A DNA stretch of 64,000 nucleotides from Fibrisoma montanum (GTDB lineage: Bacteria > Bacteroidota > Bacteroidia > Cytophagales > Spirosomataceae). Position 1 is the first letter of the stretch. Each line of letters opens with the position of its first letter. The translations under genes were made by a program, and so were the position numbers. Under the pieces are notes generated by a model, which searched no databases, was not told the origin of the DNA, and saw only the letters and a list, made by a program, of their open reading frames with translations. This document shows positions 26,224 through 34,200 of the stretch, in pieces. The stretch spans positions 1,178,001 to 1,242,000 of the forward strand of contig NZ_QXED01000001.1 in assembly GCF_003583365.1 (NCBI RefSeq). Direction: 5' to 3'.

Positions 26224-27750
26224 ATGAAAAGCAACTGGAAAATTTTAGCGTTGATTGCCCTCCTTTCGAGCGCGGTAACGTTAGCCGCTTACAATATTTT
26301 AGGATTTAATAAGCGGGACGTAATTTTTAACGAATCGGCTCCGGCTCCAACCATTACGGGTCGGCTGGCAGCTTTAACTGGCAATGACGGCGCAGGTGCC
26401 CCGGGCGATTTCTCGTATGCGGCCGAGTCGGTAACGCCTACCGTTGTACACATCCGGACTACCATTACCCGGACCGTACGCCAACAGCAGGTCCCTGATA
26501 TCTTCCGGGATTTCTTTGGTGATGAGTTTGGTGGTGGTGGCAGCGGCCGTCCGCGCCGTCAGCAAGGCCAAGCGTCTGGCTCAGGAGTGATCATCAGCAA
26601 AGATGGTTACATTGTTACCAACAACCACGTAGTACAGGATGCTGACGAGGTAGAGGTAATTTTAACCGACAAGCGCAGCCTGAAAGCTAAAGTTATTGGT
26701 ACTGATCCACTGACTGACCTGGCCGTTGTTAAGATCGAAGCCAACAACCTGCCGGCCATTACCCTCGGCGACTCCGACGCCCTGAAGCTGGGAGAATGGG
26801 TTCTGGCAGTAGGTTACCCTCTCGATCTTGAATCGACCGTAACTGCTGGTATCGTGAGCGCAAAAGGTCGTGGTATTGGTATTCTGAACCAGAATGTTGA
26901 CCGTAACAATCCGAAAGCCGATACACCGATTGAGGCCTTCATTCAAACGGATGCTGCTATCAACCCGGGTAACTCAGGTGGTGCGCTCGTCAATCTGCGG
27001 GGCGAACTGGTAGGTATCAACTCTGCTATTGCTTCGGCAACGGGCTACTACAGTGGCTATGGATTTGCCGTGCCGGTGTCGTTGGTGAAGAAAGTAACTG
27101 CCGACATTCTCAAATATGGCAACGTACAGCGTGGCTACCTCGGTATCATCCCGATTGAGCTGAACAGCACCGTTGCCAAAGAGAAGAACGCTAAAGTTGG
27201 CCGTGGTATCTACGTCGATGATATTGTTGATAACGGTGCTGCTAAAGCGGCCGGTCTGCAAAAAGGCGACGTAATTGTGAAAATGGAAGGTCAGCCTATT
27301 GACTCTGATGCGCAAATGCGTGAGATCATCGGTCGCCGTCGTCCGGGTGATGCCATTACTGTAACGGTGAACCGTGGCGGTAGCGAACGCGATTTCAAAA
27401 TTGAATTGCGCAACCGTAATGGTGGCCGCGATGTGATCAAGAAGTCGGACGTAACAACAGCGAATACGTCGCTGAAAACCCTGGGCGCTGACTTCGAAGA
27501 TATCAGCACAGCCGATGCCAAACAACTCGGTATCAGCGGTGGTGTTCGGGTGAAGAAAGTATACGATGGTAAACTGGCCGAAACCGACATCGAAGAAGGC
27601 TTTATTATTGTAAAAGCCAACGGTAAGAACATCAAGTCAACAAAAGAGTTGCAAACGATCATGAACGATGTGAAAGAAGGCGAAGGTCTCCTGCTCATCG
27701 GCATGTATCCGAATAGTTCACGGATGTATTACTACGCTGTTCCTGTATAA
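26224..27750 (+). CDS. HtrA/DegP-like periplasmic serine protease
   Basis: This 508-residue envelope protease/chaperone starts at ATG 26224; a TTG at 26218 is also in frame. It begins with an uncleaved-looking membrane segment (WKILALIALLSSAVTLAAY). The trypsin-like domain has histidine 135 (VTNNHVVQD), aspartate 165 (TDLAVVKI) and serine 251 (NPGNSGGAL). Two PDZ domains follow at about 285-390 and 410-505, the usual DegP/DegQ layout. A Gly/Arg-rich loop (GGGGSGRPRRQQ, near 104-115) lies in the LA-loop region. It should degrade or refold damaged envelope proteins. It is flanked by terminators, so it is monocistronic. Confidence 0.95.
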   Translation: MKSNWKILALIALLSSAVTLAAYNILGFNKRDVIFNESAPAPTITGRLAALTGNDGAGAPGDFSYAAESVTPTVVHIRTTITRTVRQQQVPDIFRDFFGDEFGGGGSGRPRRQQGQASGSGVIISKDGYIVTNNHVVQDADEVEVILTDKRSLKAKVIGTDPLTDLAVVKIEANNLPAITLGDSDALKLGEWVLAVGYPLDLESTVTAGIVSAKGRGIGILNQNVDRNNPKADTPIEAFIQTDAAINPGNSGGALVNLRGELVGINSAIASATGYYSGYGFAVPVSLVKKVTADILKYGNVQRGYLGIIPIELNSTVAKEKNAKVGRGIYVDDIVDNGAAKAAGLQKGDVIVKMEGQPIDSDAQMREIIGRRRPGDAITVTVNRGGSERDFKIELRNRNGGRDVIKKSDVTTANTSLKTLGADFEDISTADAKQLGISGGVRVKKVYDGKLAETDIEEGFIIVKANGKNIKSTKELQTIMNDVKEGEGLLLIGMYPNSSRMYYYAVPV

Positions 27751-27762
27751 GGGGTTGTAGTA

Positions 27763-27825
27763 GTGATAGAAGTAAACAAGAAGGGCCGGATCAATGATCC
27801 GGCCCTTCTTGTTTACTTCTATCAC
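27763..27825. terminator. 31-bp perfect inverted repeat, bidirectional terminator
   Basis: Arms at 27763-27793 and 27795-27825 are fully complementary about a single central base. The repeat begins 13 bases after the htrA stop and ends 32 bases before the gmd stop on the other strand. Internal CTTCTTGTTTACTTCT gives a T-rich descending arm on the plus strand. It can terminate transcription from both sides. Confidence 0.85.
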
Positions 27826-27856
27826 GGAGCGGTTTGTGCAACCGGTGATGCAGGCT

Positions 27857-28969
27857 TTATTCAAAGTAGTTTAATACCTGATGGCCACTCTGCGCCAGGA
27901 ATTGATCGCGACGGAACAGATCAATATCGGCCGTCATCATGTCTTTCACCAGTGCCTGCAGATCATACTTAGGCTTCCAGCCGAGTTTGGTCATAGCCTT
28001 GGTTGGGTCGCCCAACAGCAAATCAACTTCAGTCGGGCGGAAATACCGCTCATCAATACAAACAACTTCCTTACCTACCGGTACCGGGAAATCAGGGTTT
28101 GATGAACTAACAACGAAACCGGTTTCCTTTACACCTTCGCCTTTGAATTCCAGCTCAACGCCCACCTCGGCAAATGACATACGAACAAAATCGCGGATGC
28201 GGGTTGTAGTGCCGGTCGCAATCACGAAATCTTCGGCCTGCTCCTGCTGCAGAATCAGCCACATGGCTTCTACGTAATCTTTAGCATGACCCCAGTCGCG
28301 TTGTGCATCAAGATTGCCGAGGTATATTTTATCCTGGAGGCCTAATGCAATCCGGGCTACTGCGCGGGTAATCTTGCGGGTAACGAACGTTTCGCCACGT
28401 AGCGGTGACTCGTGGTTGAAAAGAATGCCGTTGCAGGCATACATGTTGTACGCTTCGCGATAGTTAACCGTAATCCAGTACCCATATAACTTGGCAACCG
28501 CATACGGTGAGCGTGGGTAGAACGGAGTCGTTTCCGACTGAGCGTGACCCTGAACCCCACCGTATAATTCAGACGTTGACGCCTGATAAATCCGGGTTTT
28601 TTCCGTCATGCCCAGCAGCCGAACAGCTTCCAGAATGCGGAGCGTACCGATCCCGTCAACCTGCGCCGTATATTCCGGTTCATCGAAGCTCACACGAACG
28701 TGCGACATGGCTCCGAGGTTATAAATTTCGTCAGGCTGTACTTCCTGGATAATACGAATGATATTGGTTGAATCTGAGAGGTCTCCGTAGTGAAGTTTGA
28801 AGCGCACATTTTTTTCGTGCGGGTCTTCATACATGTGGTCGATCCGCTGCGTGTTAAACAACGAACTCCGGCGCTTAATGCCATGAACTTCGTATCCTTT
28901 TTCTAAAAGAAGTTCCGCCAAGTAGGCACCGTCCTGGCCGGTAATACCGGTAATCAACGCTTTCTTCAT
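27857..28969 (-). CDS. gmd: GDP-mannose 4,6-dehydratase
   Basis: Gmd converts GDP-mannose to GDP-4-keto-6-deoxymannose, the precursor of GDP-fucose, GDP-rhamnose or GDP-perosamine for surface glycans. The 370-residue extended SDR has the NADP-binding motif [14 protein letters not shown] near residue 8, [14 protein letters not shown] near 32, the catalytic threonine/serine region STSELYG near 131, and [15 protein letters not shown] with the Y-x3-K pair near 155. [18 protein letters not shown] near 184 is diagnostic of the family. It follows the bidirectional terminator and has its own likely promoter. No fucose synthase gene is adjacent, so the final sugar is unknown. manC elsewhere in the window supplies its substrate. 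Confidence 0.97.
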   Translation of the reverse strand: MKKALITGITGQDGAYLAELLLEKGYEVHGIKRRSSLFNTQRIDHMYEDPHEKNVRFKLHYGDLSDSTNIIRIIQEVQPDEIYNLGAMSHVRVSFDEPEYTAQVDGIGTLRILEAVRLLGMTEKTRIYQASTSELYGGVQGHAQSETTPFYPRSPYAVAKLYGYWITVNYREAYNMYACNGILFNHESPLRGETFVTRKITRAVARIALGLQDKIYLGNLDAQRDWGHAKDYVEAMWLILQQEQAEDFVIATGTTTRIRDFVRMSFAEVGVELEFKGEGVKETGFVVSSSNPDFPVPVGKEVVCIDERYFRPTEVDLLLGDPTKAMTKLGWKPKYDLQALVKDMMTADIDLFRRDQFLAQSGHQVLNYFE

Positions 28970-29016
28970 ATTGCTTATAATTGGAAAAGGCTGAGCATAA
29001 ATCGCTTAAAGCTTAT

Positions 29017-29024
29017 CAAAGCTA
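29017..29024 (-). promoter_or_regulatory. Candidate -7 box of gmd
   Basis: On the minus strand TAGCTTTG matches TAnnTTTG exactly and lies 47 bases before the gmd start. A TTTTTG 12 bases upstream of it is closer than the usual -33 spacing. Confidence 0.45.
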
Positions 29025-29057
29025 CAGCATAGTTGACAAAAATTGTTACTAATTTCA

Positions 29058-29630
29058 TTATTTTATTAATAGGCTTCTTCGGATTTCTACCTTGTCGGAC
29101 TGTAGTTGAGCCGAAGGAATCAGTTGCCGAATTGATGAGTAGTACCGTTCGGCATCCAGACGACGCATAAAATCACCTACTTTAAGTCGGTAGGTTGGCT
29201 GGTTATAAGTTAGGTATGCACTAAGTTCGGGAAAATTCTGGTAAATCAACAATTTTGCCGATTCAGCCTGCTGCCGCTGATTTCCCACGTACACCTGGAT
29301 ACGAAAACCGGGCGCATACCGTACCGACCGGTTGGTAGCCGCAATCGTATCGAGGACTAAATCCAGCTGGCGGTTTACATGCATTGCTTCCACTGGCTTC
29401 GACGGCCGACGGGTTTCAGGGCGCGTAGTTGGGTTTGCCGGTGAAGGTGCTGCCGGGCGGGCTGTCGGCGCAGACGTAGCGGGTGCGTAGGATGGCCTGG
29501 TGACTGCCAGATCATCATTGTAGGCGTTATAATCCGACGATACAGTACGGTTGGTAGCCGGGCGACGCGATGCACAGCCGGCTATCAAAAGACTTACAAC
29601 GAAACAAATCCAACCGTCGGTAAAGCGCAT
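29058..29630 (-). CDS. SPOR-domain lipoprotein
   Basis: This 190-residue lipoprotein starts at ATG 29630, giving MRFTDGWICFVVSLLIAGC with the lipidated cysteine at 19. The frame is open upstream but would overlap the promoter and the divergent murB start. A Pro/Ala/Thr-rich disordered linker (about 45-85) is followed by a C-terminal SPOR-like region (about 110-187) with FRIQVYVGNQRQQAESAKLL and YRLKVGDFMRRLDAERYYSSI. SPOR domains bind denuded peptidoglycan glycans at the division site. It is divergently transcribed from murB, which also belongs to cell-wall biology. Confidence 0.88.
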   Translation of the reverse strand: MRFTDGWICFVVSLLIAGCASRRPATNRTVSSDYNAYNDDLAVTRPSYAPATSAPTARPAAPSPANPTTRPETRRPSKPVEAMHVNRQLDLVLDTIAATNRSVRYAPGFRIQVYVGNQRQQAESAKLLIYQNFPELSAYLTYNQPTYRLKVGDFMRRLDAERYYSSIRQLIPSAQLQSDKVEIRRSLLIK

Positions 29631-29648
29631 AACCAAAAAATCAACAGG

Positions 29649-29656
29649 CAAAATTA
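29649..29656 (-). promoter_or_regulatory. Candidate -7 box of the SPOR lipoprotein gene
   Basis: On the minus strand TAATTTTG matches TAnnTTTG, with GTTT about 17 bases upstream. It lies 18 bases before the ATG at 29630, supporting that start. Confidence 0.5.
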
Positions 29657-29741
29657 GGTAATTATCCAGACGGAAACACGACCGTAGGGTAACACCCCAT
29701 GCTGGAATTTGGTTAATTTTACGCTTCCATTTTGCGATAAC

Positions 29742-30767
29742 ATGCTGAACATACAAAGCCACGTGTCGCTCAAGCCGTACAATACATTTGGGATTGAGGC
29801 TAACGCGCGGTACTGGGTTGAAATTAATGCGGAAGACGATTTACAGACGCTGCTCCAATTAACCGACTACACCGGTTTTCCGAAATTGATCCTGGGCGGA
29901 GGCAGTAATCTGCTGCTCACACGTAGCTTCGACGGGCTGGTTGTCAAAATTAGTATCCAGGGTATCGACGTAATCAGAGAGGACGACCGGCACGTATACG
30001 TAAAAGCAGGAGCCGGCGTTAATTGGCACGAACTGGTTATGTATAGTGTCAATCATGGCTTCGCCGGGCTCGAAAACCTGTCGCTCATTCCGGGAACGGT
30101 TGGGGCTGCTCCCATGCAGAACATTGGTGCTTATGGCGTTGAGATTGAGCAGGTATTTGACTCCCTGACAGCGGTACATATGCCCACGGGCGAAACCCGG
30201 ACATTCACCCACGCCGACTGTGGTTTCGGCTACCGCGAAAGCGTTTTCAAGCGGGAGTGCAAAGGGCAATACATCATTACCAGCGTTACGTTTCGGCTCG
30301 ATAAGCAGCCGACGTTTCATACGAGCTACGGAGCCATCCAGGAGACTCTGTCCGACATGGGTGTTGACGAAAACAGTTTGTCTATCAAGGCAGTCAGCGA
30401 CGCCGTCATCAAAATCCGACGGAGTAAACTACCTGACCCGGCTGAGATCGGAAATGCCGGCAGTTTCTTTAAGAACCCGGAGATTCCGAAAACACAATTT
30501 GAAAACCTGAAAGAACAGTATCCGGCTATGCCCGGCTATCCGATTGGCGACACGACCGTAAAACTTCCGGCGGGATGGCTGATTGAGCAGGCCGGCTGGA
30601 AAGGCTATCGGGAAGGCGATGCCGGTGTTCATGCCAGACAGGCGCTGGTGCTGGTCAATTACGGAAACGCTACGGGTGACCAGATACTGAGCCTTGCCCA
30701 CCGGGTGCAGGCATCTGTCGCCGAGAAATTTGGCGTTTCGATAACCCCGGAAGTGAATGTGATTTAG
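29742..30767 (+). CDS. murB: UDP-N-acetylenolpyruvoylglucosamine reductase
   Basis: MurB reduces UDP-GlcNAc-enolpyruvate to UDP-MurNAc with NADPH and FAD, the second committed step of peptidoglycan synthesis. I start it at ATG 29742 (MLNIQSHVSLKPYNTFGIEA). A GTG at 29709 would add 11 residues unlike the family. The FAD-binding motif GGGSNLL spans 52-58, SLIPGTVGAAPMQNIGAYG follows near 115-133, FGYRESVFK near 164, and the catalytic serine lies in GNAGSFFKNPE near 235. The 341-residue length fits the type I (E. coli-like) MurB with an extra C-terminal loop. Confidence 0.96.
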   Translation: MLNIQSHVSLKPYNTFGIEANARYWVEINAEDDLQTLLQLTDYTGFPKLILGGGSNLLLTRSFDGLVVKISIQGIDVIREDDRHVYVKAGAGVNWHELVMYSVNHGFAGLENLSLIPGTVGAAPMQNIGAYGVEIEQVFDSLTAVHMPTGETRTFTHADCGFGYRESVFKRECKGQYIITSVTFRLDKQPTFHTSYGAIQETLSDMGVDENSLSIKAVSDAVIKIRRSKLPDPAEIGNAGSFFKNPEIPKTQFENLKEQYPAMPGYPIGDTTVKLPAGWLIEQAGWKGYREGDAGVHARQALVLVNYGNATGDQILSLAHRVQASVAEKFGVSITPEVNVI

Positions 30768-30840
30768 AGGAGGAAAGGAGAAAGGGAAGAAAGGAGAAAA
30801 GGAAAACTTGCTATCTCTTTTCTCCTCTCCTCCCTTCTGT
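30768..30840. repeat. Purine-tract/pyrimidine-tract imperfect hairpin between convergent genes
   Basis: A purine-only run follows the murB stop (AGGAGGAAAGGAGAAAGGG and on to about 30804). After a short spacer a pyrimidine run (TCTCTTTTCTCCTCTCCTCC, from about 30814) reaches the ROK gene stop. The two tracts can pair imperfectly over about 20 bases. It may act as a bidirectional terminator. Similar tracts occur near 14981-15112 and 39969-40037. Confidence 0.6.
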
Positions 30841-31755
30841 TTAATCAAAGCAAAGCGACGCGGCTCCCAGCAGCCCGGCATCGTTCCCGAGCGTTGCGCG
30901 TTTAATGAGCAGGCCGTTTTTATAATACGGATTGAGCCAGTAATCCAGCGTTTTGTTTACGGCCGGCAAAATGTAGTCATACGAAGCCGATAGCCCTCCG
31001 CCGATCAGTACCTGCTTGATGTCCAGAATTTTAATCAGCGCGGCCAGGCCTTCGCCCAGCATCTCGCCGACCTCATTCCAGATTTGAAGCGCCAGTTCGT
31101 CGCCTTCAGCCGCTGCGGCTACCAGGCCGGTGGTCGACATACTGTCGTCGCTGGGAAGCTGTGTTTCGCCCGTGTATTCGGCACGCCGTTCGGTAGCCAG
31201 TTCGAGCAGTTCTTTTTTCCCGATGTTTCGCTCAAGCACCCGGCCATTTCTAGACGGAATGTGTCCTGGCTCCATGGCATTGCCATCCCCCCCGGTAAAA
31301 ATCTTTTTGTTGATGATCGCGGCTCCGCCAACCCCCGTCCCGAGCGTAATGAAGATATAGTTCTCCGTGATTTTTTCTTCCGCGAAGTAATACTCGCCGA
31401 GTGCCGCTGCGTTGGCGTCATTTTCCAGAAAGAAGTCAACGCCCGGAAAGCGTTTGGTCAGCATATCGACCATCGGTACGTTGTTGATTTCGGGGATGGC
31501 CGTGATTTCCAGCGGCACAGTACGTGCGCGATTCAACATACCCGGCAGGCCGATACCTACTTTCTTAACGCTTTTGTTTGCGTATAGCTGAAGCGCAATA
31601 GCATCGCCGAAGCGTTCAACAAAATGACCGGATTGCCGCCAGCTTATGGTGTCGTGGCTATAGAAGTTTGAAATTTTACCAGTGTCGGCTTCAACGATAC
31701 CCATTTTGACGTTCGTACCGCCAACGTCGATGCCCAGATACTCAACAGAAGACAT
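30841..31755 (-). CDS. ROK-family sugar kinase (glucokinase-like)
   Basis: This 304-residue cytoplasmic kinase has the ROK ATP-binding motif YLGIDVGGTNVKMGIVEADTG (residues 5-25), IGLPGMLN near 69, the catalytic aspartate in FLENDANAAALGEY near 108, and TLGTGVGGAAIIN near 134. Known relatives phosphorylate glucose, mannose, fructose or N-acetylated hexosamines. The ROK zinc motif (CxCGxxGC after the conserved EPGH) is missing: EPGHIPSRNGRVLERN contains no cysteines. The enzyme is therefore a zinc-free variant, or the substrate differs. The gene converges with murB and has its own 128-base upstream region. Confidence 0.87.
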   Translation of the reverse strand: MSSVEYLGIDVGGTNVKMGIVEADTGKISNFYSHDTISWRQSGHFVERFGDAIALQLYANKSVKKVGIGLPGMLNRARTVPLEITAIPEINNVPMVDMLTKRFPGVDFFLENDANAAALGEYYFAEEKITENYIFITLGTGVGGAAIINKKIFTGGDGNAMEPGHIPSRNGRVLERNIGKKELLELATERRAEYTGETQLPSDDSMSTTGLVAAAAEGDELALQIWNEVGEMLGEGLAALIKILDIKQVLIGGGLSASYDYILPAVNKTLDYWLNPYYKNGLLIKRATLGNDAGLLGAASLCFD

Positions 31756-31883
31756 TCTATCAGTTTAGAGTTTACAGTGATTAGTTCTCGGCTGCTTAGG
31801 ATGAAGTGGCCGCAAGATACGAAAGAGAATGCAGTCGACCTTGTCGGTGAACAACTCGGCCGTTTTTTATCGGATCGCTCCTG

Positions 31884-32558
31884 TTAAATATCGCCCAGTT
31901 GCGGCCGTAGCAGAATCTCTTCGACAACGGCGCTTTTCGACAAGGTATACGCGGTCCAGGCACTGGCAGCAACATCGGCAGCCTGCATAAAGCGGTCGTC
32001 GGGCAGGTCAGTGCCCTCCCAACTGGCCGTCAGCGTAGCGCCGGGCAGAATAGCCGTCACTTTTACGCCATGCGGCTTAAGTTCTTCGCGAAGCACCCGG
32101 CTCATGCCCAGTAAAGCGAACTTGGAGATACAATACGAACCGCCATTGGTGTAGGGAGTAATACTGGCCGTTGAGCACATCATGAAAATGTGTCCCTGCC
32201 GCCGGGCAATCATCTCGCCCACCAGCCCGCGCGTCAGGTGATAAGCGCTCGCTACGTTGGTGTTCATCATCGCTTCGAACGTACCCTCGGCTTCGTTGTG
32301 GATCTGCCCCGGCAGAAAAATACCCGTGTTGTTGACCAGTACGTCAACAGGCCGGTTCAGCGACCGGATGTAAGCCACCAGCGCGTCGACCCCGGCGCGG
32401 GTCGACAGATCGGCGGCAAACGGTAATCGATTCGGGCCGGAGACGCCATCAACCGACCGGGCGCACACAACGGCGTCGAAACCCTCATCAACAAACTTGT
32501 CCACGATGGCCTGGCCTATGCCTTTTGTACCACCTGTCACTACGATTAATGGATTCAT
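31884..32558 (-). CDS. Short-chain dehydrogenase/reductase
   Basis: This is a 224-residue classical SDR starting at ATG 32558 (MNPLIVVTGGTKGIGQAI). The frame is open upstream to 32612 without family support. The NAD(P)-binding motif TGGTKGIG spans residues 8-15, NNTG lies near 81, the catalytic serine in MMCSTASI near 132 and the catalytic pair in SYCISK near 146-150. An LPGATLTASWEG loop follows. Such enzymes reduce 3-oxoacyl chains, sugars or small ketones; the substrate cannot be told from sequence alone. It is divergent from mlaE and monocistronic. Confidence 0.9.
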   Translation of the reverse strand: MNPLIVVTGGTKGIGQAIVDKFVDEGFDAVVCARSVDGVSGPNRLPFAADLSTRAGVDALVAYIRSLNRPVDVLVNNTGIFLPGQIHNEAEGTFEAMMNTNVASAYHLTRGLVGEMIARRQGHIFMMCSTASITPYTNGGSYCISKFALLGMSRVLREELKPHGVKVTAILPGATLTASWEGTDLPDDRFMQAADVAASAWTAYTLSKSAVVEEILLRPQLGDI

Positions 32559-32705
32559 CCGGCAAACTTTGCCAAAGTTTTGATTTTTGCCAACGTTTAC
32601 GCCCCGAACCATTCTACCTTTACCTGGGTTTTGACTGGTGCGGGTGGGTTTTTATCAGCCCAGCGGTGCCGCTTAAGACCGTACGTCGGCATTTCGGTCT
32701 GCTTC

Positions 32706-33440
32706 ATGCTTATGTCACATATTGGCAAGTACTTCATTTTTCTGGGTACGCTTTTTACCAACCGGGAAAAAGCGGGTGTTTATTACCGACTGGTTATGGA
32801 CGAATGTATATCCATTGGCATCCGGTCAATCTTTATCGTTTCCATTGTTTCGACCTTTATCGGTGCGGTAACCTGCGTACAGACGGCCTACAACCTCGTT
32901 AGCCCGCTGGTACCGTTGTATATTATTTCGGTGATTGTGCGCGACAGCACGATCCTGGAACTCGCTCCAACCATTACCAGTATAGTGCTGGCCGGTAAAG
33001 TCGGATCGAACATTGCGGGCCAGCTGGGCACAATGCGCATTACCGAGCAGATCGACGCACTGGAAGTAATCGGCATCAACTCTAGTTCGTATCTAGTGTT
33101 GCCGAAGGTGATAGCCGCCATGTTGATGTTTCCCCTGCTGGTAATTCTGGCTGGTTTTCTGTCGATCTGGGGTGGCTACATTGCAGGCACCCTGGCCGAT
33201 ATTATTACCCCGCAGGATTACATTTTTGGTCTGCGGTCCGGTTTTAATACGTTCAGCGTACCCTTTGCCATTATTAAATCGGTGGTGTTTGCGTTTCTGA
33301 TTGCAACCATTTCGGCTTACCAGGGGTATAACGCCCGGGGTGGGGCGCTGGAAGTTGGTAATGCCTCAACAACCGCCGTGACCAATAGCTGTATTGCCGT
33401 GCTGGCGGCCGATTTTCTGCTGGCCCAGCTTTTATTGTAA
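32706..33440 (+). CDS. mlaE: MlaE-type phospholipid ABC transporter permease
   Basis: This is the permease of an intermembrane phospholipid transporter. I start it at ATG 32706 (MLMSHIGKYFIFLG); the frame is open back to 32580 but those residues are unlike the family. About 244 residues with five to six membrane segments include the MlaE/YrbE signatures GIRSIFIVSIVSTFIGAV near 50, ITSIVLAGKVGSNIAGQLGTMRITEQIDALEVIG near 95-128 and LPKVIAA. The ATPase gene mlaF follows nine bases later. A lipid-binding MlaD (MCE) subunit, usually third in the operon, is absent here because the next gene is on the opposite strand. Confidence 0.92.
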   Translation: MLMSHIGKYFIFLGTLFTNREKAGVYYRLVMDECISIGIRSIFIVSIVSTFIGAVTCVQTAYNLVSPLVPLYIISVIVRDSTILELAPTITSIVLAGKVGSNIAGQLGTMRITEQIDALEVIGINSSSYLVLPKVIAAMLMFPLLVILAGFLSIWGGYIAGTLADIITPQDYIFGLRSGFNTFSVPFAIIKSVVFAFLIATISAYQGYNARGGALEVGNASTTAVTNSCIAVLAADFLLAQLLL

Positions 33441-33449
33441 GTTATTCGT

Positions 33450-34196
33450 ATGCTGGAGATTAAGAATATATCCAAAACGTTTGGCGACCGCCAGGTGCTG
33501 TATGATATCAGCGGCTCGTTCAGACCGGGGCAAACCAGCCTGATCATTGGCGGTAGCGGCACCGGGAAAAGCGTACTGCTGAAGTGCATGATCGGCCTGG
33601 TTAAACCCGATTCTGGAGAAGTGCTTTACGACGGCCGGAATTTTCTGGCCGATAACGAGGAGGAACAGAAAGTTATCCGGCGCGAGATGGGCGTTCTGTT
33701 CCAGGGGTCAGCGCTGTTCGACTCCAAAACGGTACTGGAAAACGTTCGTTTCCCGCTCGACATGCTTACCGATATGAGCGCGGGCGAAAAAAACGAACGT
33801 GCGCAGGTTTGTCTGCAACGCGTGGGTCTGGAGGGAGCCGGCGACCGCATGCCGTCGGAAATAAGCGGGGGCATGAAGAAACGGGTTGGTATTGCCCGGG
33901 CCATCGTTCTGAACCCAAAGTACCTGTTCTGTGACGAACCGAACTCCGGTCTCGATCCGCTGACCTCCATCAAGATCGATCAGCTCATCAAAGAGATTAC
34001 GGATGAATACCAGATTACAACCATCGTGATTACCCACGACATGAACTCCATGCTCGAAATCGGCGAGAAGATTATATTTCTCTACCAGGGTAAAAAACTA
34101 TGGGAGGGCGACAGTGACTCCATTGTGCACTCAACCATACCGGAGCTGAACGACTTCATCTACGCCAACAAGCTGCTCCGGGAAATGGAAAAGTGA
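33450..34196 (+). CDS. mlaF: MlaF-type ABC transporter ATPase
   Basis: This 248-residue cytoplasmic ATPase powers the MlaE permease. Walker A is GGSGTGKSV near residue 34, the Q-loop is GVLFQGSALFDSKTV near 79, the signature motif is SGGMKKRVGIARA near 139, Walker B is LFCDEPNSGLDP near 158 and the switch histidine is in IVITHDM near 190. The SGGMKKR variant of the signature is characteristic of the MlaF/Ttg2A subfamily. The gene ends four bases from the convergent flippase gene. Confidence 0.94.
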   Translation: MLEIKNISKTFGDRQVLYDISGSFRPGQTSLIIGGSGTGKSVLLKCMIGLVKPDSGEVLYDGRNFLADNEEEQKVIRREMGVLFQGSALFDSKTVLENVRFPLDMLTDMSAGEKNERAQVCLQRVGLEGAGDRMPSEISGGMKKRVGIARAIVLNPKYLFCDEPNSGLDPLTSIKIDQLIKEITDEYQITTIVITHDMNSMLEIGEKIIFLYQGKKLWEGDSDSIVHSTIPELNDFIYANKLLREMEK

Positions 34197-34200
34197 TCCA

